A DNA stretch of 28,486 bases, from positions 1 to 28,486 of the forward strand of contig CAXTUB010000023.1 of the NCBI GenBank assembly GCA_964247385.1, written 5' to 3'. The translations under genes and the position numbers were made by a program. The DNA is from TMP-86 sp964247385 (GTDB lineage: Bacteria > Pseudomonadota > Gammaproteobacteria > Steroidobacterales > Steroidobacteraceae). This document shows positions 1-7,851 of the stretch, one piece after another. How positions within the stretch are numbered: position 1 is the stretch's first letter; each line of letters begins with the position of its first letter. Under the pieces are notes generated by a model, which was not told the DNA's origin, searched no databases, and was given only the letters and a program-made list of their open reading frames with translations.

Positions 1-1
1 G

Positions 2-1342
2 ATCTACACGCAATACACCGCCGAGCAAGCCGGAGCACAAGCTGGGCGATGTTTGGATTGCGGCAATCCATTTTGCGAATGGAAATGCCCGGTGCACAAC
101 TACATTCCCAATTGGCTGCAGCTCGTCAACGACGGCAAGCTGTTCGAGGCGGCCGAGCTGTCGCATCAAACCAATTCGCTGCCCGAAATGTGCGGACGTA
201 TTTGTCCGCAAGATCGGCTTTGCGAAGGGGCTTGCACGCTCAATGACGGATTGGGCGCCGTGAGCATCGGCGCCATCGAGAAATACATCACCGACGAAGC
301 GTTCGCGCGCGGCTGGACGCCGGACATGTCGGGTGTCGTCAAGACGGGGCATCGCGTTGCCATCGTGGGTGCGGGGCCGGCCGGGCTCGCGTGCGCCGAT
401 GTGCTCGTGCGCAATGGAGTGCAGCCCGTGGTGTTCGACCGCTACGCGCAGATCGGCGGCCTGCTCACTTTTGGAATACCGCCATTCAAGTTGGAAAAAA
501 GCGTGGTGGAGAAACGGCGGGCGGTCATGCAAGGCATGGGCGTCGAGTTTTGCCTCAATACCGAAGTCGGGCGAGACGTGACGTGCGGCGCGCTTCTCGA
601 GGAATTCGATGCGATGTTCCTGGGCATGGGCGCTTACCGCTACGTCAAGGGCGGCTTCGCCGGTGAGGACTTGCCCGGCGTGCACGAAGCGTTGCCGTAT
701 CTCATCTCGAACATTCGCCATGAGCTCGGGATGCGCAGCGCCGATGAGCTCATCGATCTGCGCGGCAAGCGCGTGGTGGTTCTGGGTGGAGGCGATACCG
801 GCATGGATTGCAACCGCACGGCGATTCGACAAGGCGCCGCGAGCGTGACCTGCACGTATCGGCGCGACGAATCCAACATGCCGGGCTCACGGCGCGATTA
901 CAAAAACAGCTGCGAGGAAGGCGTGACGTTTTTGTTCAATCGCCAACCCATCGAGATCATCGGCTCCGATCGTGTCGAAGGCGTCAAGGTGGTTCAGACG
1001 CGTCTCGGCGAGCCCGGGCCGCGCGGGCGCCGCATTCCGGAAGCCGTGCCGAATACCGAAGAAACCTTGGCGGCCGACACCGTCATCGTGGCCTTTGGCT
1101 TTTTGCCGAGCCCGCCAGTTTGGTTCGCCCAGCACGGCATTCATGTACACGATAACGGCCGCGTGCGCGCATCGAGTGCATCGGTGCATGCGTTTCAAAC
1201 CACTCACCCGAAAATTTTCGCGGGCGGCGACATGGTGCGAGGCTCGGATCTCGTAGTGACTGCGGTATTCGAGGGCCGGCAAGCCGCCGAGGGAATTCTA
1301 CGTCTTTTGCAATCCCGTCTCGGTGTCGAGAGCACTCGGTGA
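2..1342 (+). CDS. gltD: Glutamate synthase (NADPH) small subunit, 5'-truncated by the window edge
   Basis: The small (beta) subunit of NADPH-dependent glutamate synthase passes electrons from NADPH through FAD to the large subunit, which makes two glutamates from glutamine and 2-oxoglutarate. The reading frame is open to the first base. Aligned from memory with E. coli GltD, about 30 N-terminal residues are missing and the rest is collinear. Visible are the N-terminal cysteine cluster (CLDCGNPFC followed by KCP), a second cluster (CGRICPQDRLCEGAC), the FAD-binding glycine motif GAGPAGLACAD, the NADPH-binding motif VVLGGGDTGMDC, and the C-terminal FAGGDMVRGSDLVVTA that closes the FAD site. A TTG at 53 falls inside the cysteine cluster and cannot be the true start. 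The large subunit gltB would be expected just upstream, outside the window. Related proteins (AegA, PreT) share the fold, but the close match along the whole length favours GltD. Confidence 0.95.
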   Translation: MYTQYTAEQAGAQAGRCLDCGNPFCEWKCPVHNYIPNWLQLVNDGKLFEAAELSHQTNSLPEMCGRICPQDRLCEGACTLNDGLGAVSIGAIEKYITDEAFARGWTPDMSGVVKTGHRVAIVGAGPAGLACADVLVRNGVQPVVFDRYAQIGGLLTFGIPPFKLEKSVVEKRRAVMQGMGVEFCLNTEVGRDVTCGALLEEFDAMFLGMGAYRYVKGGFAGEDLPGVHEALPYLISNIRHELGMRSADELIDLRGKRVVVLGGGDTGMDCNRTAIRQGAASVTCTYRRDESNMPGSRRDYKNSCEEGVTFLFNRQPIEIIGSDRVEGVKVVQTRLGEPGPRGRRIPEAVPNTEETLAADTVIVAFGFLPSPPVWFAQHGIHVHDNGRVRASSASVHAFQTTHPKIFAGGDMVRGSDLVVTAVFEGRQAAEGILRLLQSRLGVESTR

Positions 1343-1406
1343 GCGGGGCGCGCATGCGGTTGGCTGCATGCTGACTGCATCTCGCATGTGAATCCTACAG
1401 TGAGCC

Positions 1407-1422
1407 TGCGCGCGTTCGCGCA
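1407..1422. other. GC-rich hairpin between gltD and glgX
   Basis: Perfect 6-base inverted repeat (TGCGCG and CGCGCA around a CGTT loop) in the 130-base gap after gltD. No T-run follows, so it is not a classical intrinsic terminator. It could be a weak terminator or processing element for gltD, or chance in GC-rich DNA. The rest of the gap has several GCATG repeats and no convincing promoter. Confidence 0.3.
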
Positions 1423-1472
1423 TAGTGGACGATTCATGTGCGCGTCGGCCTCGATCTACAAAGGAGAAATGG

Positions 1473-3578
1473 ATGTCCCGATTACGTGAAGGCACTGCGG
1501 AGGCGCTCGGGGCGATCTGGGATGGCCAAGGCACCAATTTCACGTTGTTTTCCGAGCACGCGACGAAGGTCGAGATTTGCTTGTTCGATTCGAGCGGGCA
1601 AAAAGAGCTCGAGCGGATCGCGCTACCCGAATACACCGATCTAATCTGGCATGGATATATTCTCGACGTGCATCCCGGCTCCGTGTATGCCATGCGCGTG
1701 CACGGTCCCTATGAGCCTTTGGCGGGACATCGCTTCAATCCCAACAAGCTGGTGCTCGACCCTTACGCGCGTGGCCATGTGGGCGAGTTGCAATGGGCGC
1801 CCGAAGTGTTTGGCTACACGGTCGGGGCAGAGGACACGGATCTTTCTTTCGACGAGCGCGATAGCGCGCCCTTCATGCCGAAATGCGTCGTGGTGGATTC
1901 GAACTTTGACTGGCATGGTCAGCCGCGCTCTCGCGGCGTGGCGCGGGATCACACCATCGTGTATGAAGCGCACGTCAAAGGGTTCACGAAGTGGCACCCC
2001 GCGGTGCCCGCGTATCAGCAAGGCACGTACGCCGGCCTAGGCACGAAAGAAGTCATCGACTATGTGAAATCACTCGGCGTCACGTCCATCGAGCTGTTGC
2101 CTATTCACACGTTCATCAACGATAGTCGCTTGCTCGAAATCGGATTGACGAACTACTGGGGGTACAACAGCATCGGATTTTTCGCGCCGGACCCTCGCTA
2201 CGCTTCCGCGCCGGATCAGACATTGCGCGAGTTCAAGGAGATGGTGGCGCGTTTTCACGATGCGGGGCTCGAGGTCATTCTCGATGTGGTGTACAACCAC
2301 ACCGCAGAAGGCAACGAGCTCGGACCCACGCTCTCATTCAAGGGCATCGACAATGTATCCTACTATCGATTGATGCCCGACAACCCCCGCTACTACATCA
2401 ACGATACCGGCACCGGAAATACGCTCAACTTGAGCCATCCCAACGTCATGGAGATGGTCACCGATAGCCTGCGCTACTGGGTCAATGAATTGCACGTGGA
2501 TGGTTTTCGCTTCGATCTCGGCACCATTCTGGCGCGCGAAATGACCGGCTTCAATATTCAAAGCGGATTTTTGAAGGCGTGTAATCAAGATCCCGTGCTG
2601 CGCACGGTAAAGCTCATTGCCGAGCCATGGGATTGCGGGCCGGGAGGTTATCAAGTGGGGGGTTTCCCGCCTGGCTGGGCCGAATGGAACGATCGATATC
2701 GCGATACCGTGCGCGCATTTTGGAAGGGTGATAGCGCCGCGCGCGAGCTCGCGCCGCGGTTATGTGGGTCTGCCGACATCTTCAACCGGCAGGGCCGCCG
2801 CCCTTGGGAGTGCGTGAACTTCGTCACTGCGCACGACGGCTTTACTTTGAACGATGTGGTGTCATACAACGAAAAGCATAATGAGGCCAACGGCGAGGAC
2901 AATCGCGACGGCACCGACAACAACCATTCCTGGAACTGCGGCGTCGAAGGGCCGACCGACGACCCGGAGATCATTCAGCTGCGTGAGAGGCAAAAGCGCA
3001 ACATGTTGGCGACCCTGCTGCTGTCTCAAGGCACTCCCATGATGGTTGCGGGAGACGAATTCGGCCGCACGCAGGACGGCAACAACAACGCGTATTGCCA
3101 GGACAATCCCATCAGCTGGCTCAATTGGGACATCAAGGAAGATGGCCAGTCGCTCATTCGTTTCGTGAAAAAGCTCTGTGGGCTGCGCCACAAGTACGCC
3201 ATCCTTCGCCGCAACCGTTTCTTGAACGGACAGATGGATGAAGAATTGCAGGTCAAGGATGTCACCTGGATCAACGCATCAGGAAACGAGTTGACGCAGG
3301 AGGATTGGTTGGACGGCAACATGCTGTGCTTCGGGATGATGCTCGACGGCCATGCGCGGCCCACCGGCATTGCACAACGCGGCACGGAAGCCACCATGCT
3401 GGCGGTCATGAATTCCTATCACGACCTGGTGGAATTCACGCTCCCCGAATACCCGGGCGGCGGCCGGTGGAAGCTTCTTCTCGATACCAACATACCGGAT
3501 GGCCCGGAGGAATTCGAAGGCGAGCCGGGTCAGACCTACGGGGTGACGGGCCGCTCGACCGTGCTCTTCGTGTTGTGA
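1473..3578 (+). CDS. glgX: Glycogen debranching enzyme GlgX (isoamylase-type glycoside hydrolase family 13)
   Basis: Cytoplasmic hydrolase that removes alpha-1,6 branches from glycogen limit dextrins left by glycogen phosphorylase. The ATG at 1473 is preceded by an AAGGAG ribosome binding site with 6 bases spacing. The GTG at 1425, in the same frame, lacks one, so 701 residues are chosen. An N-terminal carbohydrate-binding module (about 1-150) precedes the (beta/alpha)8 barrel. The four GH13 regions are intact: DVVYNHT (D271), DGFRFDLGT with nucleophile D348, AEPW with acid/base E384, and VTAHDGF with D455. The NEANGE(D)NRDG stretch after region IV is typical of GlgX/TreX. Length is close to the family norm of 650-720. 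It stands alone here: no other glycogen gene is in the window. The 3' end meets glpQ convergently. TreX-like trehalose-pathway isoamylases are the main alternative. Confidence 0.93.
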   Translation: MSRLREGTAEALGAIWDGQGTNFTLFSEHATKVEICLFDSSGQKELERIALPEYTDLIWHGYILDVHPGSVYAMRVHGPYEPLAGHRFNPNKLVLDPYARGHVGELQWAPEVFGYTVGAEDTDLSFDERDSAPFMPKCVVVDSNFDWHGQPRSRGVARDHTIVYEAHVKGFTKWHPAVPAYQQGTYAGLGTKEVIDYVKSLGVTSIELLPIHTFINDSRLLEIGLTNYWGYNSIGFFAPDPRYASAPDQTLREFKEMVARFHDAGLEVILDVVYNHTAEGNELGPTLSFKGIDNVSYYRLMPDNPRYYINDTGTGNTLNLSHPNVMEMVTDSLRYWVNELHVDGFRFDLGTILAREMTGFNIQSGFLKACNQDPVLRTVKLIAEPWDCGPGGYQVGGFPPGWAEWNDRYRDTVRAFWKGDSAARELAPRLCGSADIFNRQGRRPWECVNFVTAHDGFTLNDVVSYNEKHNEANGEDNRDGTDNNHSWNCGVEGPTDDPEIIQLRERQKRNMLATLLLSQGTPMMVAGDEFGRTQDGNNNAYCQDNPISWLNWDIKEDGQSLIRFVKKLCGLRHKYAILRRNRFLNGQMDEELQVKDVTWINASGNELTQEDWLDGNMLCFGMMLDGHARPTGIAQRGTEATMLAVMNSYHDLVEFTLPEYPGGGRWKLLLDTNIPDGPEEFEGEPGQTYGVTGRSTVLFVL

Positions 3579-3590
3579 GCGCGGCGCTCA
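3576..3590. other. Inverted repeat containing the stop codons of both glgX and glpQ
   Basis: TGAGCG and CGCTCA flank a CGG loop. The first TGA is the stop of glgX on the plus strand and the mirror-image TGA is the stop of glpQ on the minus strand, so both convergent messages end in the same 15-base palindrome. No T-run follows on either side. It may act as a compact two-way 3'-end structure, but that is inference. Confidence 0.5.
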
Positions 3591-4583
3591 GCGATAGTGA
3601 GCGCGGATGAACTCGCGCGTCACATCGGTGAAGTCGGTGAATATTCCCTCGACGCCTGCCTCATCGAACAGAGCTTTCATGACTGATTGCGCATCGGGAG
3701 CGTTTCGAGGCAAGGAGTCGATGCGCAGCGTATACGGGTGAATCAACAGGCCCCTGGCATGCGCCCATCGCGCCAGCGGCTTGATGACGCGCTCTCCGGA
3801 AGTGCGCCACTCGATGAGCTGAGTGATTTCCGGACCAATCCCGTCGGCGTAAGTTGCGACATCGGCGATGCCAGCTTCGGTTTGCATGGCGTCGTAATCG
3901 GTGGCCGATTCGTGCCACGAGTTCTCCCCAATCAGCTGAATGAGCTTCAACTGACTATGTAAATCGCGGCGCACGCGCTTCAGCTCGCCGGCGTCGAAAC
4001 ACTGCAAATACACGTGATCCGAACGCGTGCGGTAGCCATATTGCGCCAGCACGTCGAGCACGATGAGAGTGATGTCCTTACCGCGCTCGCGATGCCATGC
4101 AGGAAACTTGACTTCCGTATACAAGCCGACGTTCGAATGCGCCGCGCGGTTCACGCCTTGCAAGAACTCGATCTCTTCCGCCAATGTCACCACGCCGAAG
4201 CGTGAGCGGCCGGACGGAAAGCGGTTGGGAAAGACCTGGCTGCCCTGGTCGTCGACGCGCTCGCGGCGCGATAAGGCCCGCAACTCCTCCAGCTTGAAAT
4301 CAATGGCGTAATATTTTCCGTCAGGACGAGCACGGTGCGGAAATCTCGCCGCGATATCCGTAACGTCCTCGAGCGTGATGTCATGCGTCACGATGGGCAC
4401 GCCATCTGCCGTCAAGACCACGTCTTGCTCGATGAAGTCGGCGCCCAGACCGATGGCGAGCGCCTTGGCTTCCAAGGTGTGCTCGGGCAAATATCCCGAT
4501 GCGCCGCGATGCGCTATGACTACGGGCGCGGAGTGTGCAAGCGCAGCCATGAGCAGAGTGACAGCGGAGCCCAGCGCTTTCAG
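3588..4583 (-). CDS. glpQ: Periplasmic glycerophosphodiester phosphodiesterase (GlpQ type), probable CTG start
   Basis: Hydrolyses glycerophosphodiesters from phospholipid turnover to glycerol-3-phosphate and an alcohol. Visible are the N-terminal catalytic HRGASGYLPEHT, the acidic metal-site motif EQDVVLT and the second catalytic histidine in PIVTHD, followed by the long GlpQ-type barrel with KFPAW and FTDF near the end. The first ATG, at 4550, gives a protein that begins with only the tail of a hydrophobic segment (MAALAHS). The frame stays open upstream, and a CTG at 4583 overlaps the TGA stop of the dehydrogenase gene (CTGA). Starting there gives 331 residues with a normal signal peptide: one lysine, a hydrophobic core (ALGSAVTLLMAA) and an ALA cleavage site before HSAPVV. 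No ATG, GTG or TTG lies in frame between. The start is inferred; the product is well supported. Confidence 0.85.
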   Translation of the reverse strand: MKALGSAVTLLMAALAHSAPVVIAHRGASGYLPEHTLEAKALAIGLGADFIEQDVVLTADGVPIVTHDITLEDVTDIAARFPHRARPDGKYYAIDFKLEELRALSRRERVDDQGSQVFPNRFPSGRSRFGVVTLAEEIEFLQGVNRAAHSNVGLYTEVKFPAWHRERGKDITLIVLDVLAQYGYRTRSDHVYLQCFDAGELKRVRRDLHSQLKLIQLIGENSWHESATDYDAMQTEAGIADVATYADGIGPEITQLIEWRTSGERVIKPLARWAHARGLLIHPYTLRIDSLPRNAPDAQSVMKALFDEAGVEGIFTDFTDVTREFIRAHYR

Positions 4584-5779
4584 AATGCCGATAAGCCGGT
4601 GAGCTCGCGGCCCACACTCAATTGATGAATGGACTCGGTGCCTTCGTAGGTAATCACGCTCTCGAGATTCAACATGTGTCGAATCGCCGAGAAGTCCGCG
4701 ATGATTCCGGCCCCACCCAAGATATCGCGGCTGTCACGCGCAATGTCCAGCGCCATTCGCACGTTGTTCCACTTGGCCAGCGAGACCTGCACGGGAGTGA
4801 GCTCTCCTCGATCTTTCAGCCTCGCAAGCTGCAGCGCGAGAAACTGCGCCGTCGTAATTCGGCGCGACATGTCGGCCAGGCGCGCTTGGATGAGCTGGGT
4901 TTGCGCCAACGGCCTGCCGAACAAGATTCGCGACTGGGTGTACTCCAACACTTCCGAAAGGCACGCCTGCGCAGCACCCAGTGCGCCCCAAGCGATACCG
5001 AAGCGCGCTTGAGTCAGGCAGCTCAACGGGCCTTTCAACCCCGTTACGTTCAAACGCTGCTCGTCCGGCACCACCACATTGTCGAAGAACAACGAGGCCG
5101 TCACCGAGGCGCGTAAGCTGAACTTGTCATGTATTTCCTCGGAGCTGAAACCGGGCGCCTGCGTCTCAACGACGAAGCCGCGCACTCCCTCATCGGTCAG
5201 CGCCCATGCGATGCACACGTCGGCAATCGAGCCGTTGGTGATCCACATCTTCGCGCCGTTGACGACCCAGCCGTTGCCCTTGCGCTTGGCCGTGGTTTTC
5301 ATATGGCCGGGATCGGACCCGCCGTGCGGCTCGGTCAGGCCGAAGCAGCCGATGAGCTCTCCCCTGGCCATCCTCGGCAAATACTTTTCCTTGAGCGCCT
5401 CACTTCCATAGGCGTGAATGGGAAACATGCATAGACTCGACTGCACGGAGACGAAACTGCGAATGCCCGAGTCGCCACGCTCGAGCTCCTGACATATGAG
5501 GCCATAGGACACCGCGTTCAAACCCGCGCAGCCATACCCTTGGAGCGAGCTGCCAAGCAAACCCAGAGCCGCAAGCTCGGGCACCAGCTCGCGCGGAAAG
5601 CGGTGCTGATCAAAAGCGCTCTTGATGACTGGCAGGATTTTTTCATCGACCAGCCGAGTCACGGCGTGCTGCACCATCTGCTCATCCTCGCTCAGCTCGC
5701 CGCGAAGATTGAAAAGATCGAGGGGATCGCTGACCGTGTGCGACGACGTGGGTTTTTTCAGCGCATTGATGGTTGCCAT
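4580..5779 (-). CDS. gcdH: Glutaryl-CoA dehydrogenase (acyl-CoA dehydrogenase family)
   Basis: FAD enzyme that oxidises and decarboxylates glutaryl-CoA to crotonyl-CoA in lysine, tryptophan and benzoate breakdown, passing electrons to ETF. At 399 residues it has the family length. GCDH-specific marks are GIRSFVSVQSSL, where R107 matches the arginine that binds the glutaryl carboxylate, and the C-terminal TYEGT with catalytic base E379 followed by GRELTGLSAF. The FAD/substrate motif GCFGLTEPHGGSDPG is also present. Its stop overlaps the likely CTG start of glpQ (CTGA), so the two are probably cotranslated, an unusual pairing. It is divergent from the deacetylase-like gene across 113 bases. A TTGACA hexamer lies 27 bases before the ATG but no matching -10 is clear. 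A generic acyl-CoA dehydrogenase is the alternative, but the active-site arginine argues for GCDH. Confidence 0.9.
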   Translation of the reverse strand: MATINALKKPTSSHTVSDPLDLFNLRGELSEDEQMVQHAVTRLVDEKILPVIKSAFDQHRFPRELVPELAALGLLGSSLQGYGCAGLNAVSYGLICQELERGDSGIRSFVSVQSSLCMFPIHAYGSEALKEKYLPRMARGELIGCFGLTEPHGGSDPGHMKTTAKRKGNGWVVNGAKMWITNGSIADVCIAWALTDEGVRGFVVETQAPGFSSEEIHDKFSLRASVTASLFFDNVVVPDEQRLNVTGLKGPLSCLTQARFGIAWGALGAAQACLSEVLEYTQSRILFGRPLAQTQLIQARLADMSRRITTAQFLALQLARLKDRGELTPVQVSLAKWNNVRMALDIARDSRDILGGAGIIADFSAIRHMLNLESVITYEGTESIHQLSVGRELTGLSAF

Positions 5780-5892
5780 GAGCTAATCGTTATGCGGCTT
5801 GTCAAAGGTCATCGTAGCGTAAGAACGGCGCAGCCACCTACTTGGGCAGAGCGCGCCAGGGGCTTCGAGCGTGAAGACACCGGAAACATCAG

Positions 5893-6855
5893 ATGAAGTG
5901 CGCATTCCATCCAGACTATTGTTTGAGCCTGCCGCAAGGGCACCCGTTTCCCATGGGAAAGTATGCATTGCTCAAGGAGCGGCTGCTCGCGAATGGCTCG
6001 ATCGCAGAGCGCGATCTGGTAGAGCCTGGCCTCGCGTCGCGCGCAATGCTCGAGCGAGTACATGATGCGGCGTACTTGAACCAACTGGAAGCGGGGGAAT
6101 TGTCGGCTGCCGATCAGCGGCGTTTGGGAATTCCATGGAGTGAGAGGCTATGGCAGCGATCGCGCCGGGCCTGCGGCGGGACGCTGCTTGCAGCCCGCCA
6201 TGCCTTGCACGATGGCTTGGCGGCCAATCTCGCCGGTGGAACGCATCATGCGTTTGCCGATCATGCGGAAGGATTTTGCGTGCTCAACGACGTGGCGGTT
6301 GCGATTTGCACGCTGCTCGATGAAAACAAAATCGCGCGTGCGCTCGTGATCGATTTGGACGTGCACCAAGGCAACGGCACCGCAGCAATTTTTTCGAGCG
6401 ATCCGCGCGTCTTTACCTTTTCAATGCACGGAGCCAGGAACTATCCGGCGCGGAAAATGCGCTCGACGCTGGATATCGAATTGGCCGATGAGACCGGCGA
6501 TGCCGAATATCTGGACATACTCCAAGCAGCGCTTCCCGATGTGCTCGACACCGCCGCACCAGAGCTCGTTTGCTATATCGCCGGAGTCGACGTGGCTGCC
6601 GGCGACCGTTATGGGCGGCTGGCGTTGAGCGAGACGGGGATCACGCGACGCGAGCGCTGCGTGATCGAGACGATACGACGCGAAAGCATCGCGTTGACCA
6701 TTGTCCTCGGCGGCGGCTACGCAAAGGACACCGCGCGTACAGCCGAGCTGCACGCGCTGGTGTTCAAAGAAGCGGCAGCCTGGGAGGCGTGCGCAGACAG
6801 CCGGCAAGCTCCCGCGCCGCCCTCAGCGTCACTCAAGCGGCCATCAAACCCTTGA
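5893..6855 (+). CDS. Histone deacetylase-family zinc hydrolase (AcuC / acetylpolyamine amidohydrolase-like)
   Basis: Zinc-dependent amidohydrolase of the arginase-deacetylase fold; bacterial members remove acetyl groups from lysines, polyamines or other amines. Visible are the catalytic histidine pair GGTHHAF (H118, H119), the zinc ligands in DLDVHQGNGT (D156, H158), the third ligand in GVDVAAGD (D233), and the GGGY transition-state tyrosine (Y276). All key residues are intact, so an active enzyme is expected. At 320 residues it is the short bacterial form with no extra domains. The start is the first ATG, with a weak GGAAA ahead. It is divergent from gcdH and its last 23 bases overlap the 3' end of rpoH on the other strand. 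The substrate cannot be told from sequence. The poorly conserved tail (about 285-320, APAPPS) is probably disordered. Confidence 0.85.
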   Translation: MKCAFHPDYCLSLPQGHPFPMGKYALLKERLLANGSIAERDLVEPGLASRAMLERVHDAAYLNQLEAGELSAADQRRLGIPWSERLWQRSRRACGGTLLAARHALHDGLAANLAGGTHHAFADHAEGFCVLNDVAVAICTLLDENKIARALVIDLDVHQGNGTAAIFSSDPRVFTFSMHGARNYPARKMRSTLDIELADETGDAEYLDILQAALPDVLDTAAPELVCYIAGVDVAAGDRYGRLALSETGITRRERCVIETIRRESIALTIVLGGGYAKDTARTAELHALVFKEAAAWEACADSRQAPAPPSASLKRPSNP

Positions 6856-7723
6856 GCTTCTTGATGGCGCTGACCTCGATCTGCCGTACACGCTCCGCGG
6901 ACACGTGATATTGCGCTGCGAGCTCGTGAAGAGTGGACTTGTCATCGTTCATCCAACGACGCTGCAAAATGTCGCGGCTACGTTCATCCAACCTGGCCAT
7001 GGCATTGCGCAAGCGCGCGCTCGAGTCTTCTTCCCACTCTTCGCTTTCCACCTGAACGGCCGGGTCGGAGTTTGCCGCCGGCAGGTAGGTCGCCGGCGAA
7101 TAGGTGTCCTCATCGTCGGCTTCAGGCACGGGATCGAACGATAAATCGCGTGCGGAGAGCCGTTGCTCCATTTCGCGCACGTCGCTCACATCGACGCGCA
7201 AGTCGCGCGCCACGGCCTGAGTCTCGCTTTCGGATAGCCACGCCAAATTTTTCTTGCGCTTGCGCAAATTGAAAAAGAGCTTGCGTTGCGCCTTGGTAGT
7301 AGCGACTTTGACGAGACGCCAATTACGCAGTACGTATTCGTGAATCTCTGCACGAATCCAATGCACGGCAAAAGACACCAGGCGCACTCCGACTTCAGGG
7401 TCGAAACGCTTCACGGCCTTCATCAAGCCCACATTGCCCTCCTGCACGAGATCTCCCATGGGCAATCCATAGCCGAGATACCCGCGAGCGATGTGCACGA
7501 CAAACCGCAAATGCGACAAGACCAATTCGCGTGCCGCATCGACGTCCCCTTCGGCGCGAAACCGGCGCGCAAGCTCGCTCTCATGTTCGCGCGAGAGGAC
7601 AGGAATTTGGGAAATCCGATCGACGTAAGAATCGAAGCTTCCGACCGGTCCGGCAAAAATAAGGTCGCTTCGTTGAGCGACCAAGGCATTCGTATTCAGT
7701 GTGATCTCCAGTTGATCAAGCAC
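6833..7723 (-). CDS. rpoH: RNA polymerase heat-shock sigma factor sigma-32
   Basis: Directs RNA polymerase to heat-shock promoters (chaperones, proteases). The 296-residue protein has sigma region 2 (GDLVQEGNVGLMKAVKRF, residues 90-107, and VSFAVHWIRAEI for -10 recognition), the RpoH box QRKLFFNLR at 146-154 that separates RpoH from other sigma-70 proteins, and region 4.2 with a helix-turn-helix (LHELAAQYHVSAERVRQIE) near the end. The start taken is GTG at 7723. No ATG lies in frame before the upstream stop, and the N-terminus is about 10 residues longer than in E. coli, so a later start is possible. It follows ftsX, as in many gammaproteobacteria, but after a 128-base gap with its own operator (CIRCE, 7763-7789), so separate heat-controlled transcription is likely. 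Confidence 0.96.
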   Translation of the reverse strand: MLDQLEITLNTNALVAQRSDLIFAGPVGSFDSYVDRISQIPVLSREHESELARRFRAEGDVDAARELVLSHLRFVVHIARGYLGYGLPMGDLVQEGNVGLMKAVKRFDPEVGVRLVSFAVHWIRAEIHEYVLRNWRLVKVATTKAQRKLFFNLRKRKKNLAWLSESETQAVARDLRVDVSDVREMEQRLSARDLSFDPVPEADDEDTYSPATYLPAANSDPAVQVESEEWEEDSSARLRNAMARLDERSRDILQRRWMNDDKSTLHELAAQYHVSAERVRQIEVSAIKKLKGLMAA

Positions 7724-7762
7724 GCTGCTTTCAAAGTCGCACGCGGCTGAAGAGGATGCATT

Positions 7763-7789
7763 TTAGCACTCAGAACAAGACAGTGCTAA
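7763..7789. promoter_or_regulatory. CIRCE operator (HrcA binding site) upstream of rpoH
   Basis: Left arm TTAGCACTC (7763-7771), nine-base spacer (7772-7780), right arm CAGTGCTAA (7781-7789). The published CIRCE consensus is TTAGCACTC-N9-GAGTGCTAA, so 17 of 18 arm positions match and the spacer is exact. It lies 40 bases before the rpoH start codon, where bound HrcA would block transcription. On the minus strand its downstream arm runs into TAAAAT, a possible -10 element (TTTAGC 19 bases upstream is a weak -35). An alternative -10, TATAAC, occurs further upstream on the same strand without a good -35. The operator is clear; the promoter is not. HrcA itself is not in the window. Confidence 0.9.
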
Positions 7790-7851
7790 ACGGATAAAAC
7801 CATTGTGAGAACATCGGGTTATATGACTATCAGCTTCCCGATTAGTTCCCA

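Noticed and set aside
5806..5811. TTGACA hexamer (minus strand) before gcdH as a promoter
   Set aside because: No acceptable -10 lies 15-19 bases downstream and the position is too close to the start codon.
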